Shown here: positions 9,119-17,821 of the stretch, piece by piece
How positions within the stretch are numbered: position 1 is the first letter of the stretch
Layout: every line of letters begins with the position of its first letter
DNA from: Chloroflexota bacterium
GTDB taxonomy: Bacteria; Chloroflexota; Dehalococcoidia; Lucifugimonadales; UBA3495
Reading direction: 5' to 3'
Assembly: GCA_028875055.1 (NCBI GenBank)
Contig: JAPPGG010000027.1
Coordinates: forward strand, 1 to 64,000
DNA: 64,000 bases
Position numbers and translations under genes: made by a program
The notes under the pieces: generated by a model
What the model saw: the letters and a program-made list of their open reading frames with translations, nothing else
Told to the model about the DNA's origin: nothing
Database searches by the model: none

Positions 9119-9274
9119 GGCAGATTATACCTGATTCCCGCCGGGTTGTTGTCGTAATGGGAATGTTGAAGGGCCACACGGGCTCGAGGGCATGAAATTT
9201 TGAAGGCCCGGGCCAGAGATCCAGGCCTTGCCTTGCCGAGACACCGGGGGTTCCCTGGAAGCGGAAAGGGGCGG

Positions 9275-10456
9275 TCAGACCATTACCCTGAAGCCGTAGC
9301 CGGTGTTATTCAGGTCACCTTCGGCAAAGCGGGACATTCGCAGGGGAGTTATGTCAATGGAGGTGGCCTGGCCGTCGAGCATCAATTCGGCCATCAGGGT
9401 TCCGACCATGGGCGACAACTTGAAACCGTGGCCGCTGAAGCCGGTGCAGACGTAGAGGCCATCTATCCCATCCACCGCGTCGATGATGGGATGAGAGTCG
9501 GGGGTGGAAGTGTAGAGGCCGGCGTAGCCACCGCTAAACTCGGCATCCTCCATAGCGGGTATCCGGCGGGCGAGGCGGGTCCAGACTTCCTGGATGAATC
9601 CGGGGCTGGCCCGCTGGGCGAAAACTTCCGGGTCCTCAATTACGTCCTCCATGTTGCCGTTGCCGACGAGGGTCAGGTCGGAGCCTTCGGGCCGGAAATA
9701 TATCCGGTTAAGCAGGTCTCCGCCGCCGGGGTGGTAATCGGGGCCGGCGGGCCCCCGGCGCAGGTGCACAACCTCGTGGCGGGTGGCTTCCAGGGGCAGG
9801 TCGATACCGTGCTGGAGCAGGAACCGGCGGCTCCAGGGTCCGGTGGCGATGACCGCCCTTTCGGTGGCAATGCGGCCCAGGGGGCCGGTGACAGCGGTGA
9901 CCCGGCCGCCGGAGATTTCTATCTCTGTGGCGGGGCTGCCCAGGGCGATGCGCGCGCCCATGTCGCGGGCCCGGTGGGCGAAGGACATGCAGGTGGCGGA
10001 GGCGTCGGCGTAGCCACAGGCAGGTTCGTAGGCGATTGTTCCGCAGTCGTCCAGGTTCCAGCTCGGGGCCAGATCGCGGGCTTCATCGGTGGTAACCAAC
10101 CTGGTTTCGATGCCGACGGACTGCTGCATGGCCACGTTGGCACGGAACAGGTCGGCTTCCGCCTCACTGCCCATTATCAGGTGTCCGGTCCGGGTAAAGC
10201 CGCACTCGCCTCCCACCGCTTCCGCAAAGTTCTGAAAGACTTTGAAGCTCTCCCAGGCCATGCGGGCGTGGACTTCGGTGGAGTAGTGCATTCGAATGGC
10301 TGAGGAAGAACGGCCGGTGGAGCCGGAACCCAGGGAGTCCCGCTCCAGGAGGACGGCATCGGTCATGCCCCGAAGGGCCAGGCTGTGAAGTATGCTGCAG
10401 CCCATAACGCCGCCGCCGACTATTACCGTTTCGGCTGTGACCGGCAACATGGTCAT
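9275..10456 (-). CDS. FAD-dependent amine/amino acid oxidoreductase (DadA/SoxB-like)
   Basis: 393 residues. An N-terminal dinucleotide-binding motif VIVGGGVMGCSILHSLALRG (residues 11-30) is followed by an acidic strand end VLLERD, the standard FAD-binding fingerprint of the D-amino acid oxidase/sarcosine oxidase beta family. GGYAGLYTSTPDSHPIIDAV and CTGFSGHGFKLSPMVG near the C-terminus are typical FAD-cradle elements of this family. It would oxidise a secondary or primary amine to an imine with release of H2O2 or transfer to another acceptor. Substrate not determinable. AGGA precedes the ATG by eight bases. It lies nine bases downstream of the HNH gene on the same strand. Confidence 0.88.
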   Translation of the reverse strand: MTMLPVTAETVIVGGGVMGCSILHSLALRGMTDAVLLERDSLGSGSTGRSSSAIRMHYSTEVHARMAWESFKVFQNFAEAVGGECGFTRTGHLIMGSEAEADLFRANVAMQQSVGIETRLVTTDEARDLAPSWNLDDCGTIAYEPACGYADASATCMSFAHRARDMGARIALGSPATEIEISGGRVTAVTGPLGRIATERAVIATGPWSRRFLLQHGIDLPLEATRHEVVHLRRGPAGPDYHPGGGDLLNRIYFRPEGSDLTLVGNGNMEDVIEDPEVFAQRASPGFIQEVWTRLARRIPAMEDAEFSGGYAGLYTSTPDSHPIIDAVDGIDGLYVCTGFSGHGFKLSPMVGTLMAELMLDGQATSIDITPLRMSRFAEGDLNNTGYGFRVMV

Positions 10457-10465
10457 GTCTTTGTC

Positions 10466-10831
10466 CTAGCGCCGGTTGTTGGCCCGGCGGACTTTGAAGC
10501 CGCCGGAACTCTTCTGCTTGCGCACCCATTTCAGGTAGCTGTTGACCTGGGGGTTGGCGCGCAGCAGGGCTATGGAGTTCAGTTCCTCGGCCAGGGTGGC
10601 CTCAGTAAAGAGGGCGTGAAGCTGGCGGTGGCAGGTGGGGCAGAGGTTGGCGGTGGGACCAAACCTTCCGCCCCTGGCCTTGGGAACCAGGTGGTGCACC
10701 GTGTAGCGGTCAACCTCCCGCTGGCAGAGTTCGCAGTCCACCGCCGCCAGCCTGGCGGGCAGGGGTTGGGAACTGGTCTTTGCAGAGATCTTCCGAGCCA
10801 AATCAGCGCTTCCTTGAAAGCAGTTTAGCAT
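10466..10831 (-). CDS. HNH endonuclease domain protein
   Basis: 121 residues with a compact HNH motif: Cys33-x2-Cys36 (CELC), His46-His47 in YTVHHLVPKARGG, Asn62 in TANLCPTC, Cys64-x2-Cys67 and His72. The four cysteines would bind structural zinc and the His-Asn-His residues a catalytic metal. The C-terminal 40 residues are basic (KQKSSGGFKVRRANNRR), fitting nucleic-acid binding. Stand-alone HNH proteins of this size occur in mobile and defence contexts. No phage or restriction partner is next to it. It is probably co-transcribed with the FAD oxidoreductase nine bases downstream, an unexplained pairing. The ribosome-binding site is weak. Confidence 0.85.
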   Translation of the reverse strand: MLNCFQGSADLARKISAKTSSQPLPARLAAVDCELCQREVDRYTVHHLVPKARGGRFGPTANLCPTCHRQLHALFTEATLAEELNSIALLRANPQVNSYLKWVRKQKSSGGFKVRRANNRR

Positions 10832-10939
10832 TTCTTGCCAGTGACCTGACCCCGGCCTTGAAGAGGGAGACTTAGGGCCAACACAACGGCGAGACTAAAA
10901 CCCATCCCCTCGGTTGAAGCCCGGCGCATGGGCAAGCGA

Positions 10940-11410
10940 CTAGGAATCCAGGAACCTCCAGCCGGGCAGGTCCACCTGCCATTGGCCGTCTTCCAGCAAC
11001 ATGGGAATAACGAGTCCCGACATCATGCGGCGGCGGGTGACGGTGCTTTCATTCTCCGTGACGCCGAAGGGGAGGAAGGCGAAGGCGTGGGTGTCGTCGA
11101 TGAAGTTGGTGGGGGCCACGCCCAGGTCGGTCAGGTCTTCCAGGGGCCAGAGGCGCAGGACCGTGTCGCGGAAGTCCTTCATCATAGAAGGACGCAGGTT
11201 ATGATCGTGGTCGTAGGCGGCCCGGTAGGCGTTCTGCATGTCTATGTTGTTGCGGGTGGCCCAGACGCCCATGCGCATGCCCCGGGTCTCCTTGGAGAGC
11301 ATGGACCAGGCCTGGTCCATATCGCCATCACGAACGGCTTCGGCAAAGACGCCGGCGCGGTTGCCGATGTCGTCGGGTTCCTGGCTTCGCTTGTTTCCGG
11401 GGATGCGCAT
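10940..11410 (-). CDS. Hypothetical protein, possibly NTF2-like
   Basis: 156 residues, no signal peptide and no membrane segment. The N-terminal half has FAEAVRDGDMDQAWSMLSKETRGMR, resembling the start of NTF2-like/DUF4878-type folds in which a helix pair precedes a curved sheet. The C-terminal half ends MLLEDGQWQVDLPGWRF, which also fits the final strand of such proteins (WRVDLP). I do not recognise a named family with certainty. Codon usage matches the neighbours and the frame is uninterrupted, supporting a real gene. Confidence 0.6.
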   Translation of the reverse strand: MRIPGNKRSQEPDDIGNRAGVFAEAVRDGDMDQAWSMLSKETRGMRMGVWATRNNIDMQNAYRAAYDHDHNLRPSMMKDFRDTVLRLWPLEDLTDLGVAPTNFIDDTHAFAFLPFGVTENESTVTRRRMMSGLVIPMLLEDGQWQVDLPGWRFLDS

Positions 11411-11606
11411 TATGTGTCTCGCTTCGGCTGCACGCTGAGGTGAGCCAGGTTATGTCGCATTAATGGACCAACATCTTTGAAAGTATGGGCATAACCGGCG
11501 CATTGGCGCTCCGGCGAGAACCGGAAGTTATCAATTGCCGCCAGGTTCCCGCCCATGCGGGAAAGACGGTTAAATCCCATACCATCAATACGGTCATGTT
11601 GACTTG

Positions 11607-13325
11607 CTAATATCCCACGGCGTAGCCGTCGCGGCGGGGGTCGGCGGCGCCGTGGAGGGCGCCGTTTTCCTGGTCCACCTGGATCATCACCTCGCTGCCG
11701 GTGGCATCCCAACCGCCCATGACGTTGAGGACGTGGCCGCGCTGGCGGAGACCTTCCAGGGTCTCGTCGGAGAAGCGCGATTCGACCAGCAGCTCGTCGG
11801 AGCAGGTGTGGGGGACGTAGGACTCGGTGGGGTTCTGGGTGTTGCGCCAGCGGGGGGCTTCCACGGCCTCGGCCACCGTCATCCCGAAGTCCAGGACATG
11901 GCTGATGACCTGCAAGTTGGTCTGCACCTGGGTGTCGGCGCCGGGGGTGCCGAGGACGAGGGAAAGCTGGCGTCCGGCGCCATTGCCGGAAGTGTCAGAG
12001 TTACGAAAGACCATCACCGGGTTCATGGTATGGCGGACCCGCTTGCCAGGCTCGAGACAGTCCACGTGATTTTCTTCAAGATGCCAGTAGGTCATACGGT
12101 TGTTGAGCAAGATTCCGGTTTCGCCGGCGATGAGGCTGGAACCCCAGGCACTCTGGATGCTCTGCAACTGGCAGATGGCGTTGCCCTGACCGTCCACCAC
12201 CACGAAGCAGGTGGTGTCCTCCTGTTCCTGGCCGGCGCCGACTTTCGCGGGACGTCCGGTTGGCTGGGCCGACTGGTAGGCCCAGGGGTTGCCGGCCCTG
12301 GCGTCATAAGCCGCGCGCTCGGGGTCAATGAGCCTGGCGCGGTCACGGGCGTAGTCCTTGGAAAGCAGGCCCTCGATGGGGACGTCAATGTAGTCGGGGT
12401 CGGCGACGAAGGCCTCGCGGTCGATGAAGGCCAGCTTCTTGGCCTCGACCATCAGGTGGATGCTTTCGGCAGTGTTGCAGCCGAGGGACTTGAGGTCGAA
12501 CTCCTCGACCAGGTTCAATTCCTGGAGGAGGACGTGGCCACTGGAGTTGGGGGGCGCCTCGTAAACGGTGTGGCCGTGGTAGGTGGTGGAAATGGCGTCC
12601 TGCCAGCGGGCCCGGCAGTCAGCCAGGTCCTGCAGCGACAGGAGGCCGCCCTGTTCCTCGCTGAACTGGACGATGGCCCGGGCAATTTCACCCTGGTAAA
12701 AGGCCTCGCGTCCACCGTCAACGATGGCCTGGAAGGTGCGGGCCAAGTCCCGCTGGAGGCAGATCTGGCCGGGTTGCAGGGGAGTTCCACCGGGGGCGAA
12801 CACAGCCTGGGAGGTGGGGAACTGGCAGAGGAGCGGGTCGGAGGCGATGGCGCGGGAAAGGACGTGGGTGACGGGGAAGCCGTTGGCGGCCAGGTCAATG
12901 GCCGGGGCAAAGCATTCGGCGAGGGACAGGTGGCCATGCTTTTCGTGGACGTCCAGCCAGCTGTTGACCAGTCCCGGGACGGACACGGACATAATGCCCT
13001 TCATAGGGATGCCGTCGGGCAGGTAGCGGTCGCGGGTGGCGGCGTAAGGAGCGGCGCCGGTGCCGTTGGACACTTCGAGACGGTCGGTGTCCCTGCGGTA
13101 CACCATGATGAAGCCGTCACCGCCGACGCCGGACATGAGGGGTTCCACGACGTTGAGGGCGGCGGCAGTGGCGAGGGCGGCGTCGGCGAAGTTGCCACCC
13201 TTCTGGAGCATGGCGATTCCGGCCTGGGAGGCCAGAGGGTGCCCGGAGCAGACCATGCCGTTACGCCCCATAACAACGGGGCGGTAGGAGTCGTAGGTTA
13301 TGCCGTGGGGTGAATGGGGGGGCAT
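11607..13325 (-). CDS. Gamma-glutamyltransferase family protein
   Basis: An N-terminal nucleophile hydrolase precursor of about 572 residues from the chosen ATG (MPPHSPHGITY), preceded by AAGGAGG at eight bases. An upstream in-frame TTG at 13343 is less likely. Typical features are GHPLASQAGIAMLQKGGNFADAALA, the SGVGGDGFIM stretch, and the autoprocessing site EDTTCFVVVDGQGNA, where the first Thr (residue about 371) becomes the nucleophile of the small subunit. Family members often have TTHF; TTCF here is a variant. It would hydrolyse gamma-glutamyl or acyl amide bonds, cephalosporin acylase-like activity also being possible. No obvious signal peptide. It follows the ATPase/nuclease pair by 14 bases on the same strand. 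Confidence 0.9.
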   Translation of the reverse strand: MPPHSPHGITYDSYRPVVMGRNGMVCSGHPLASQAGIAMLQKGGNFADAALATAAALNVVEPLMSGVGGDGFIMVYRRDTDRLEVSNGTGAAPYAATRDRYLPDGIPMKGIMSVSVPGLVNSWLDVHEKHGHLSLAECFAPAIDLAANGFPVTHVLSRAIASDPLLCQFPTSQAVFAPGGTPLQPGQICLQRDLARTFQAIVDGGREAFYQGEIARAIVQFSEEQGGLLSLQDLADCRARWQDAISTTYHGHTVYEAPPNSSGHVLLQELNLVEEFDLKSLGCNTAESIHLMVEAKKLAFIDREAFVADPDYIDVPIEGLLSKDYARDRARLIDPERAAYDARAGNPWAYQSAQPTGRPAKVGAGQEQEDTTCFVVVDGQGNAICQLQSIQSAWGSSLIAGETGILLNNRMTYWHLEENHVDCLEPGKRVRHTMNPVMVFRNSDTSGNGAGRQLSLVLGTPGADTQVQTNLQVISHVLDFGMTVAEAVEAPRWRNTQNPTESYVPHTCSDELLVESRFSDETLEGLRQRGHVLNVMGGWDATGSEVMIQVDQENGALHGAADPRRDGYAVGY

Positions 13326-13339
13326 GTTGGGGGCCTCCT

Positions 13340-13885
13340 TCAAGCTGACAAAGGGTTGCTGGGGTACCTGTTCCCCAGCTCTTCCAGAATTTCAGTTAAC
13401 TTGCTACCACAGTCCTTCATGAAAATGGTCTTCGGAGCGTCGTTTCTAAATGCGATGCGATTTCTTTGCAGTTGGATATTTCTTACGTACTGTGGACGCC
13501 GTTTTCCAGTACCACTAAACATCAACACGGGGTACCAAGCAGCTACATTTTTTTCTTCCAGGAGTAGTTCTACTGCCTTCATCCCCATTCTGATCTGTTC
13601 AATCGTATCGCTCAAATGGAGGGACATACCACCCTTGAGTTCTATAACGGCAGCCATCAAACCCGACAACGCTTCGATCCGGTGATTCGTGAAAACTAGT
13701 CGATCCGCAATTTTGCTCGAGGAGTCTCCGTGTCTGTCTCGATAGTTCTCTCCGTGGATTATCACTAGTGAGTCAGACCCTATCCCGCTTAGGTCAACGC
13801 TGCAATTTTGATCTTCGCAGTTATCGGTCAAGCAGCAGTCCTGATGAATCTCTCGCAAATCCCCCAGAAATATGGCGGAGGTCAT
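13340..13885 (-). CDS. Putative PD-(D/E)XK-fold nuclease, partner of upstream ATPase
   Basis: 181 residues. The stretch KIADRLVFTNHRIEALSGLM then AAVIELKGGMSLHLSDTIEQI gives Asp61-x20-Glu82-x-Lys84 in a strand-hairpin-strand setting, with a following helix carrying Gln. This is the pattern of PD-(D/E)XK nucleases. The start ATG overlaps the stop of the ATPase gene as ATGA, so the two proteins are translationally coupled and likely act together. The composition is AT-richer than most of the window, like the ATPase. I know no named family for it. Whether it cuts DNA, RNA or is only a structural partner is open. Confidence 0.65.
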   Translation of the reverse strand: MTSAIFLGDLREIHQDCCLTDNCEDQNCSVDLSGIGSDSLVIIHGENYRDRHGDSSSKIADRLVFTNHRIEALSGLMAAVIELKGGMSLHLSDTIEQIRMGMKAVELLLEEKNVAAWYPVLMFSGTGKRRPQYVRNIQLQRNRIAFRNDAPKTIFMKDCGSKLTEILEELGNRYPSNPLSA

Positions 13886-15393
13886 TTAAGTGGAATGCCC
13901 TCCACCAGCATAGTTTCTTCATACTGGTCGTTAACTACTTTGCCGAACTCATCATCGTCAATTCCAACATCCGGGCGAATGGTCAATTCGTCAATCAAGC
14001 TGCCACCCTGGTCATCGTCCCAACGAAACAGATAAGCGCTCACATCCTCACGTTGCAGGCAATCCGACTTTTGGAAACCGTGTTCTTCCAACCATTGTTC
14101 ATTGGCGTGGCTGATTCGCAAGAGGTTGTTTATTTGGTTTAGGAAATAGTCGCTGTGTGTAGTTATAAGCATCTTTACTCCGGCGTTCACCAGCCGAACA
14201 ATGGCCCTAGCCATCTGCCGTTGGGCTGCCGGGTGAAGATGGGACTCGGGTTCTTCCAGGATTAGGAGGTCGCCAGGACTGACTAGGTGCTTTAGGAACA
14301 AGATTATGGGGGCCAGTTCAGAGACCATGGAGGAGGTTTGATTTAGCGCGAACCGACCAATAACGCTCTCACAGCCGTACGGTTCATAGTAGATTTCCGG
14401 GTAAGGAAGTCCAGATTCATGCAAATATATTTTCCCTCGAACCACTTCCTGTTCCAGGAAACTAGTCATTTCGCTTAAACTGGAATCTGTTGTCATACCC
14501 CGTTTTTGGCCTATTGTAAGCAGATGTCCCATAAAATCAGCGATCAAGCCGGAGAATTGTGGGACTTCCATACGCTGAATTCCCGCGAAGGGAGATTGGC
14601 GTATCAACACACTTGCAATGATTCTATGGCCTTGGGCGATGCCCGACCGAGCAGCAGGCAGATAAAAGCTCTTAGGGGGAGAGACTTTCAGCAAATGGGT
14701 CATGACGAGTTCAATCAGCTCGATTAGGAAGTCGCGATACGCATCGTGAACATCTCCTCCAAAACGGTCATGGCCTTCTATGCTCTCGATCAAGTCGCCT
14801 ACCAAGTCGTCTCCAAATACCATACTGTCAAACGGTGAGCCTACGAAATGACATTCAAATGCCTGAGTGTGAAGATTGTCGTTTACCCTTCTTGATTCTG
14901 CCATTGCTATAGATAAACTAGGTTCTTCCTGAAGAAGCTCAATCAGGATCTCAGAGGAGTTAACAGATCGCCTTCGTAGTTGGGGTATTTCTCCTTGGCA
15001 TCTTTGTATTTCCCGGCCAAAAGAAACGGATCCAGACCTCAACTGAGCCAAGACGGTGTCAAACAATAATGCCCTAATTTCCTCAGGAAGATCATCGTAG
15101 TGGAAAGGCCGCGACTCGCGTTCCCAATAGTCGAGATCATTAATCCACCTGCCTATATGTTCTGAGGATTGTTGGACTGCTTCTCTCTCTAGGGCGTTCC
15201 TAGGAACATAGACCCGTCCTGTGCTCAGCCGAGAGAATTTCTCAGGCCCTCGGAAAGCCTGCATCAACGCATAAATCAGCGTCGCCATGTAAGACTTGCC
15301 CGTATTGCTCGGCCCCACAAATATAGTGAGCGGCTTTAATTTAACTGTCCCCTCAACTATGGGGCCGAAGTCTTTGGCAGTTACCTTAAGCAT
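13882..15393 (-). CDS. AAA/ABC-type ATPase with SMC-like signature (AAA_15/21 group)
   Basis: 503 residues. Walker A VGPSNTGKS (26-34) follows LKPLTIFV. The ABC-like signature region is NQTSSMVSEL (351-360), Walker B is LLILEEPESHLHP (376-388), and the H-loop His413 is in LITTHSDYFLNQ. YLPAARSGI (244-252) occurs in many AAA_15-type ATPases of OLD, PARIS and related defence systems. No TOPRIM domain is fused. The ATPase would dimerise on nucleotide and regulate the coupled PD-(D/E)XK-like protein. GC content is below that of neighbours, and the pair sits between two metabolic genes, both signs of acquisition. The start follows a GGAGG-containing stretch. Confidence 0.85.
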   Translation of the reverse strand: MLKVTAKDFGPIVEGTVKLKPLTIFVGPSNTGKSYMATLIYALMQAFRGPEKFSRLSTGRVYVPRNALEREAVQQSSEHIGRWINDLDYWERESRPFHYDDLPEEIRALLFDTVLAQLRSGSVSFGREIQRCQGEIPQLRRRSVNSSEILIELLQEEPSLSIAMAESRRVNDNLHTQAFECHFVGSPFDSMVFGDDLVGDLIESIEGHDRFGGDVHDAYRDFLIELIELVMTHLLKVSPPKSFYLPAARSGIAQGHRIIASVLIRQSPFAGIQRMEVPQFSGLIADFMGHLLTIGQKRGMTTDSSLSEMTSFLEQEVVRGKIYLHESGLPYPEIYYEPYGCESVIGRFALNQTSSMVSELAPIILFLKHLVSPGDLLILEEPESHLHPAAQRQMARAIVRLVNAGVKMLITTHSDYFLNQINNLLRISHANEQWLEEHGFQKSDCLQREDVSAYLFRWDDDQGGSLIDELTIRPDVGIDDDEFGKVVNDQYEETMLVEGIPLK

Positions 15394-15434
15394 TACATGG
15401 CCTCCCTTCCCCGACTTTGCCGGGGATGTTGACC

Positions 15435-17114
15435 CTACTGGCCCATTACTGCCTGGCGGCGGGCTATGGCGGCTTCGGCGCGGGGGCTTATGGCGCGTTC
15501 TACTACTACGTTTACCAGGGCGGGTTTGTTGGCGGCGAAGGCGCGTTCGAGGGCGGGCTTGAGGTCTTCGGGACGCTCGACGAATTCTCCGTGGCCGCCG
15601 AGGCCCCGGACCACCAGGTCGTAGCGGGTCTGGAGCAGGTCAGTGGCGACGGGGCGGCCGTAGAGGCCCAGCTGGATCTGGCGGTCAATGCCCCAGGCGG
15701 AGTCGTTGCCCAGGACGGTTACCACGTTCAGTCCGTGGCGGACAGCAGTGTCGAACTCCATGCCGTTGAAACCGAAGGCGCCGTCGCCGGTGAGATTGAT
15801 GACGCGGGAGTCGGGGTAGGCCACCTGGGCGGCCAGGGCCGAGGGCAGGGAGGAGCCGAGCATGCCAAGGCTGGAGACGTAGGACCACTTCTTGGGCATC
15901 TGGGCGGGCAGCAGGGCCCGTCCGAAGTGGCAGTAGTCGCCGCCGTCGAAGGAGAGGAAGTCGTCGGGGCGCAGCATGGACTCCAGGGTCTTGTGGACAA
16001 ACATGGCGTGCATGGGAGTCTCGGAGACGGCGAGGCCTTCGGCCCACTCGGCCTGGGCGGCGCGGGAAGCGCGCAACTCTTCCAGCCAGGGAAGGTCCTG
16101 CCAGGCGTGTTTCGAAGCTTCCTGGGTAAGCTGCTGGACCACGCTGGTCACATCGCCGACGATGCCCACGGACACGCCCCGGTTGCGGCCGATTTCGGCG
16201 GGCGAGGGGTCTATCTGGATGATTTTTGCGTCGGCGGCCACGTTGGGGGGACGGCAGAAGCCGATGGTGTAGTCCTGCTTGCGGCCGAGGAGCACCACCA
16301 CGTCGGCATTGCGGAGCATGGTGGCGGCGCGGTTGAGGCCCCGCTCGAAGAAGCCGAAGCCGTAGGGGTGGTCGTCGGGAACGAGACCCCGGGCCTGGCC
16401 CTCGGTGAGTATTGGTACACGGAGAGTTTCGGCAAAGTCCATCAGGGCCTGACCGTCCTGGGTGTAGCCGGCGGCCTCGCCGGCGATGACGAAGGGACGC
16501 TGGGCCTGGCGCAGGAGGGAAATGGCCTGCTCTACCTGGGCCTGAGGGCCGAGGATGGCTTCGCTGGCGCGGTATTCGTCAGGATTGAAGAAGACCACCT
16601 CATCCTCGTCCAGTTCCTGTTCCTGGACGTCGGTGGGGATGGTCAGGTGGACGGGTCCCCGGCGTCCGCTGAAGGCCAGCCGGACGGCCCGAGCGATAGT
16701 GTCGGGAATGCGGCGGGCGTCGTAGATCATGAGGGATTCCTTGGTGGTGGCGGCGGCCATGCCGACCTGGTCAATTTCCTGCATAGCGCCGCGACCGAGT
16801 TCGGACAAGTCGGCGGAACCGGCGATGGACAGCAGTGGACTTTCGCTGTGCATGGCGTTGGTCAGACCGGGGATGGCGTTGGCAAAGCCGGGGGTGGTGT
16901 ACATGCAGACGCCGAGCTGGCCAGTAATGCGGCCATAGGCATCGGCCATGTGGACTGCAGCCTGCTCGTGGCGGGTGTCGATGAAGCGAAAATCGTCGTC
17001 GGCCATGACGTCCAGCACCGGCAGCACGTGGTCGCCCGCCAGGGTAAAGATGTTGTAAACGCCCTCCAGCTTCAGGGCCTTGGCAATCAGGTGACTTCCG
17101 GTGACTCGGGCCAT
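15435..17114 (-). CDS. Thiamine diphosphate-dependent enzyme, acetolactate synthase-like
   Basis: 559 residues from the ATG preceded by AGGAGGAAAC, an excellent ribosome-binding site. A longer reading from 17153 lacks one. The fold order is Pyr domain, central domain, PP domain. The catalytic Glu lies in DTRHEQAAVHMADAYGR. The ThDP/Mg motif is GDGAFGFNGMEFDTAV through VLGNDSAWG, with the usual Asn-Asp ending. The central domain shows FVIAGEAAGYTQDGQALMDFA. It could be a catabolic acetolactate synthase, benzoylformate decarboxylase or oxalyl-CoA decarboxylase-like enzyme. No regulatory subunit (ilvH) or ilvC is adjacent, so biosynthesis of branched amino acids is less likely. Confidence 0.88.
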   Translation of the reverse strand: MARVTGSHLIAKALKLEGVYNIFTLAGDHVLPVLDVMADDDFRFIDTRHEQAAVHMADAYGRITGQLGVCMYTTPGFANAIPGLTNAMHSESPLLSIAGSADLSELGRGAMQEIDQVGMAAATTKESLMIYDARRIPDTIARAVRLAFSGRRGPVHLTIPTDVQEQELDEDEVVFFNPDEYRASEAILGPQAQVEQAISLLRQAQRPFVIAGEAAGYTQDGQALMDFAETLRVPILTEGQARGLVPDDHPYGFGFFERGLNRAATMLRNADVVVLLGRKQDYTIGFCRPPNVAADAKIIQIDPSPAEIGRNRGVSVGIVGDVTSVVQQLTQEASKHAWQDLPWLEELRASRAAQAEWAEGLAVSETPMHAMFVHKTLESMLRPDDFLSFDGGDYCHFGRALLPAQMPKKWSYVSSLGMLGSSLPSALAAQVAYPDSRVINLTGDGAFGFNGMEFDTAVRHGLNVVTVLGNDSAWGIDRQIQLGLYGRPVATDLLQTRYDLVVRGLGGHGEFVERPEDLKPALERAFAANKPALVNVVVERAISPRAEAAIARRQAVMGQ

Positions 17115-17239
17115 GTTTCCTCCTGAGAAACGATCGGTATGGTGTGCAATCAAGAACGGGGTACCGGACGCCCGCGCAACCGGGCGAAGCCGGATATGGT
17201 AGCTAGATTATGGTGGGGTGGGGGTGGAGCGTCAAGGTT

Positions 17240-17398
<159 letters not shown>

Positions 17399-17522
17399 AG
17401 GCTTTCATTGCTCAATGACAGAGGCCCAATTAGAATGTCAGACAATCAAATTGAACTGTGACAGGTAAATCTGTACGTTAAGCCCTTCCAGCCGACGTAG
17501 CCGAAAACAGGCGGCTTACCAA

Positions 17523-17810
17523 TTGTTGATAGAAGACTACCAAGGCCGCCAAGTTCGACTACCTGAAGAACGCTGGCAACATATCATCAGTGGTCACGAT
17601 GAAATGGTAACTATGTTGCCCGAACTTAGGGAAACTCTTGAACACCCGGACACAGTAGTGATTCCCGGTGATGAAACAGAAACTGCGAGGCGCTATTACA
17701 AATGGTTTGCCGACACGATAGTGGGCGACAAGTGGATGCGGGTCGCAGTAAAGTGTCTTAGAAATGATGCGTTTGTCCTTACCGCATTTCTGACCAATCG
17801 TGTGGTTTAA
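17523..17810 (+). CDS. Putative BECR-fold small toxin/nuclease
   Basis: 95 residues starting at TTG. The pattern LPEERWQHIISGHDEM, then LRETLEHPDTVVIPGDETETARRYYKWF, then strands WMRVAVKCLRNDAFVLTAFLTNRV, matches small PBECR/DUF4258-like proteins of the barnase-EndoU-colicin-RelE fold. Candidate catalytic residues are His20, His25, Arg56-Arg57 and Tyr58-Tyr59. Proteins of this type are often encoded beside DUF2283 proteins, and here one begins 11 bases downstream. That context suggests a toxin-antitoxin-like pair. No clear ribosome-binding site precedes the TTG, and the sequence upstream is close to the dubious homopolymer tract, so a truncated N-terminus is possible. Confidence 0.6.
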   Translation: MLIEDYQGRQVRLPEERWQHIISGHDEMVTMLPELRETLEHPDTVVIPGDETETARRYYKWFADTIVGDKWMRVAVKCLRNDAFVLTAFLTNRVV

Positions 17811-17821
17811 GGGGTCAAATT

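Noticed and set aside
11604-13313. Long open frame on the plus strand opposite gamma-glutamyltransferase
   Set aside because: Gly/Val-rich shadow of a high-GC gene, without domain pattern. The minus-strand gene has full family motifs.
13882-15393. Calling the ATPase pair a known PARIS, OLD or Septu system
   Set aside because: The ATPase has shared features, but no TOPRIM or HNH effector is present, so the named systems are not supported.
15417-17126. 569-codon plus-strand frame opposite the ThDP enzyme
   Set aside because: Same type of antisense shadow; the minus-strand gene carries the ThDP motif and a strong ribosome site.
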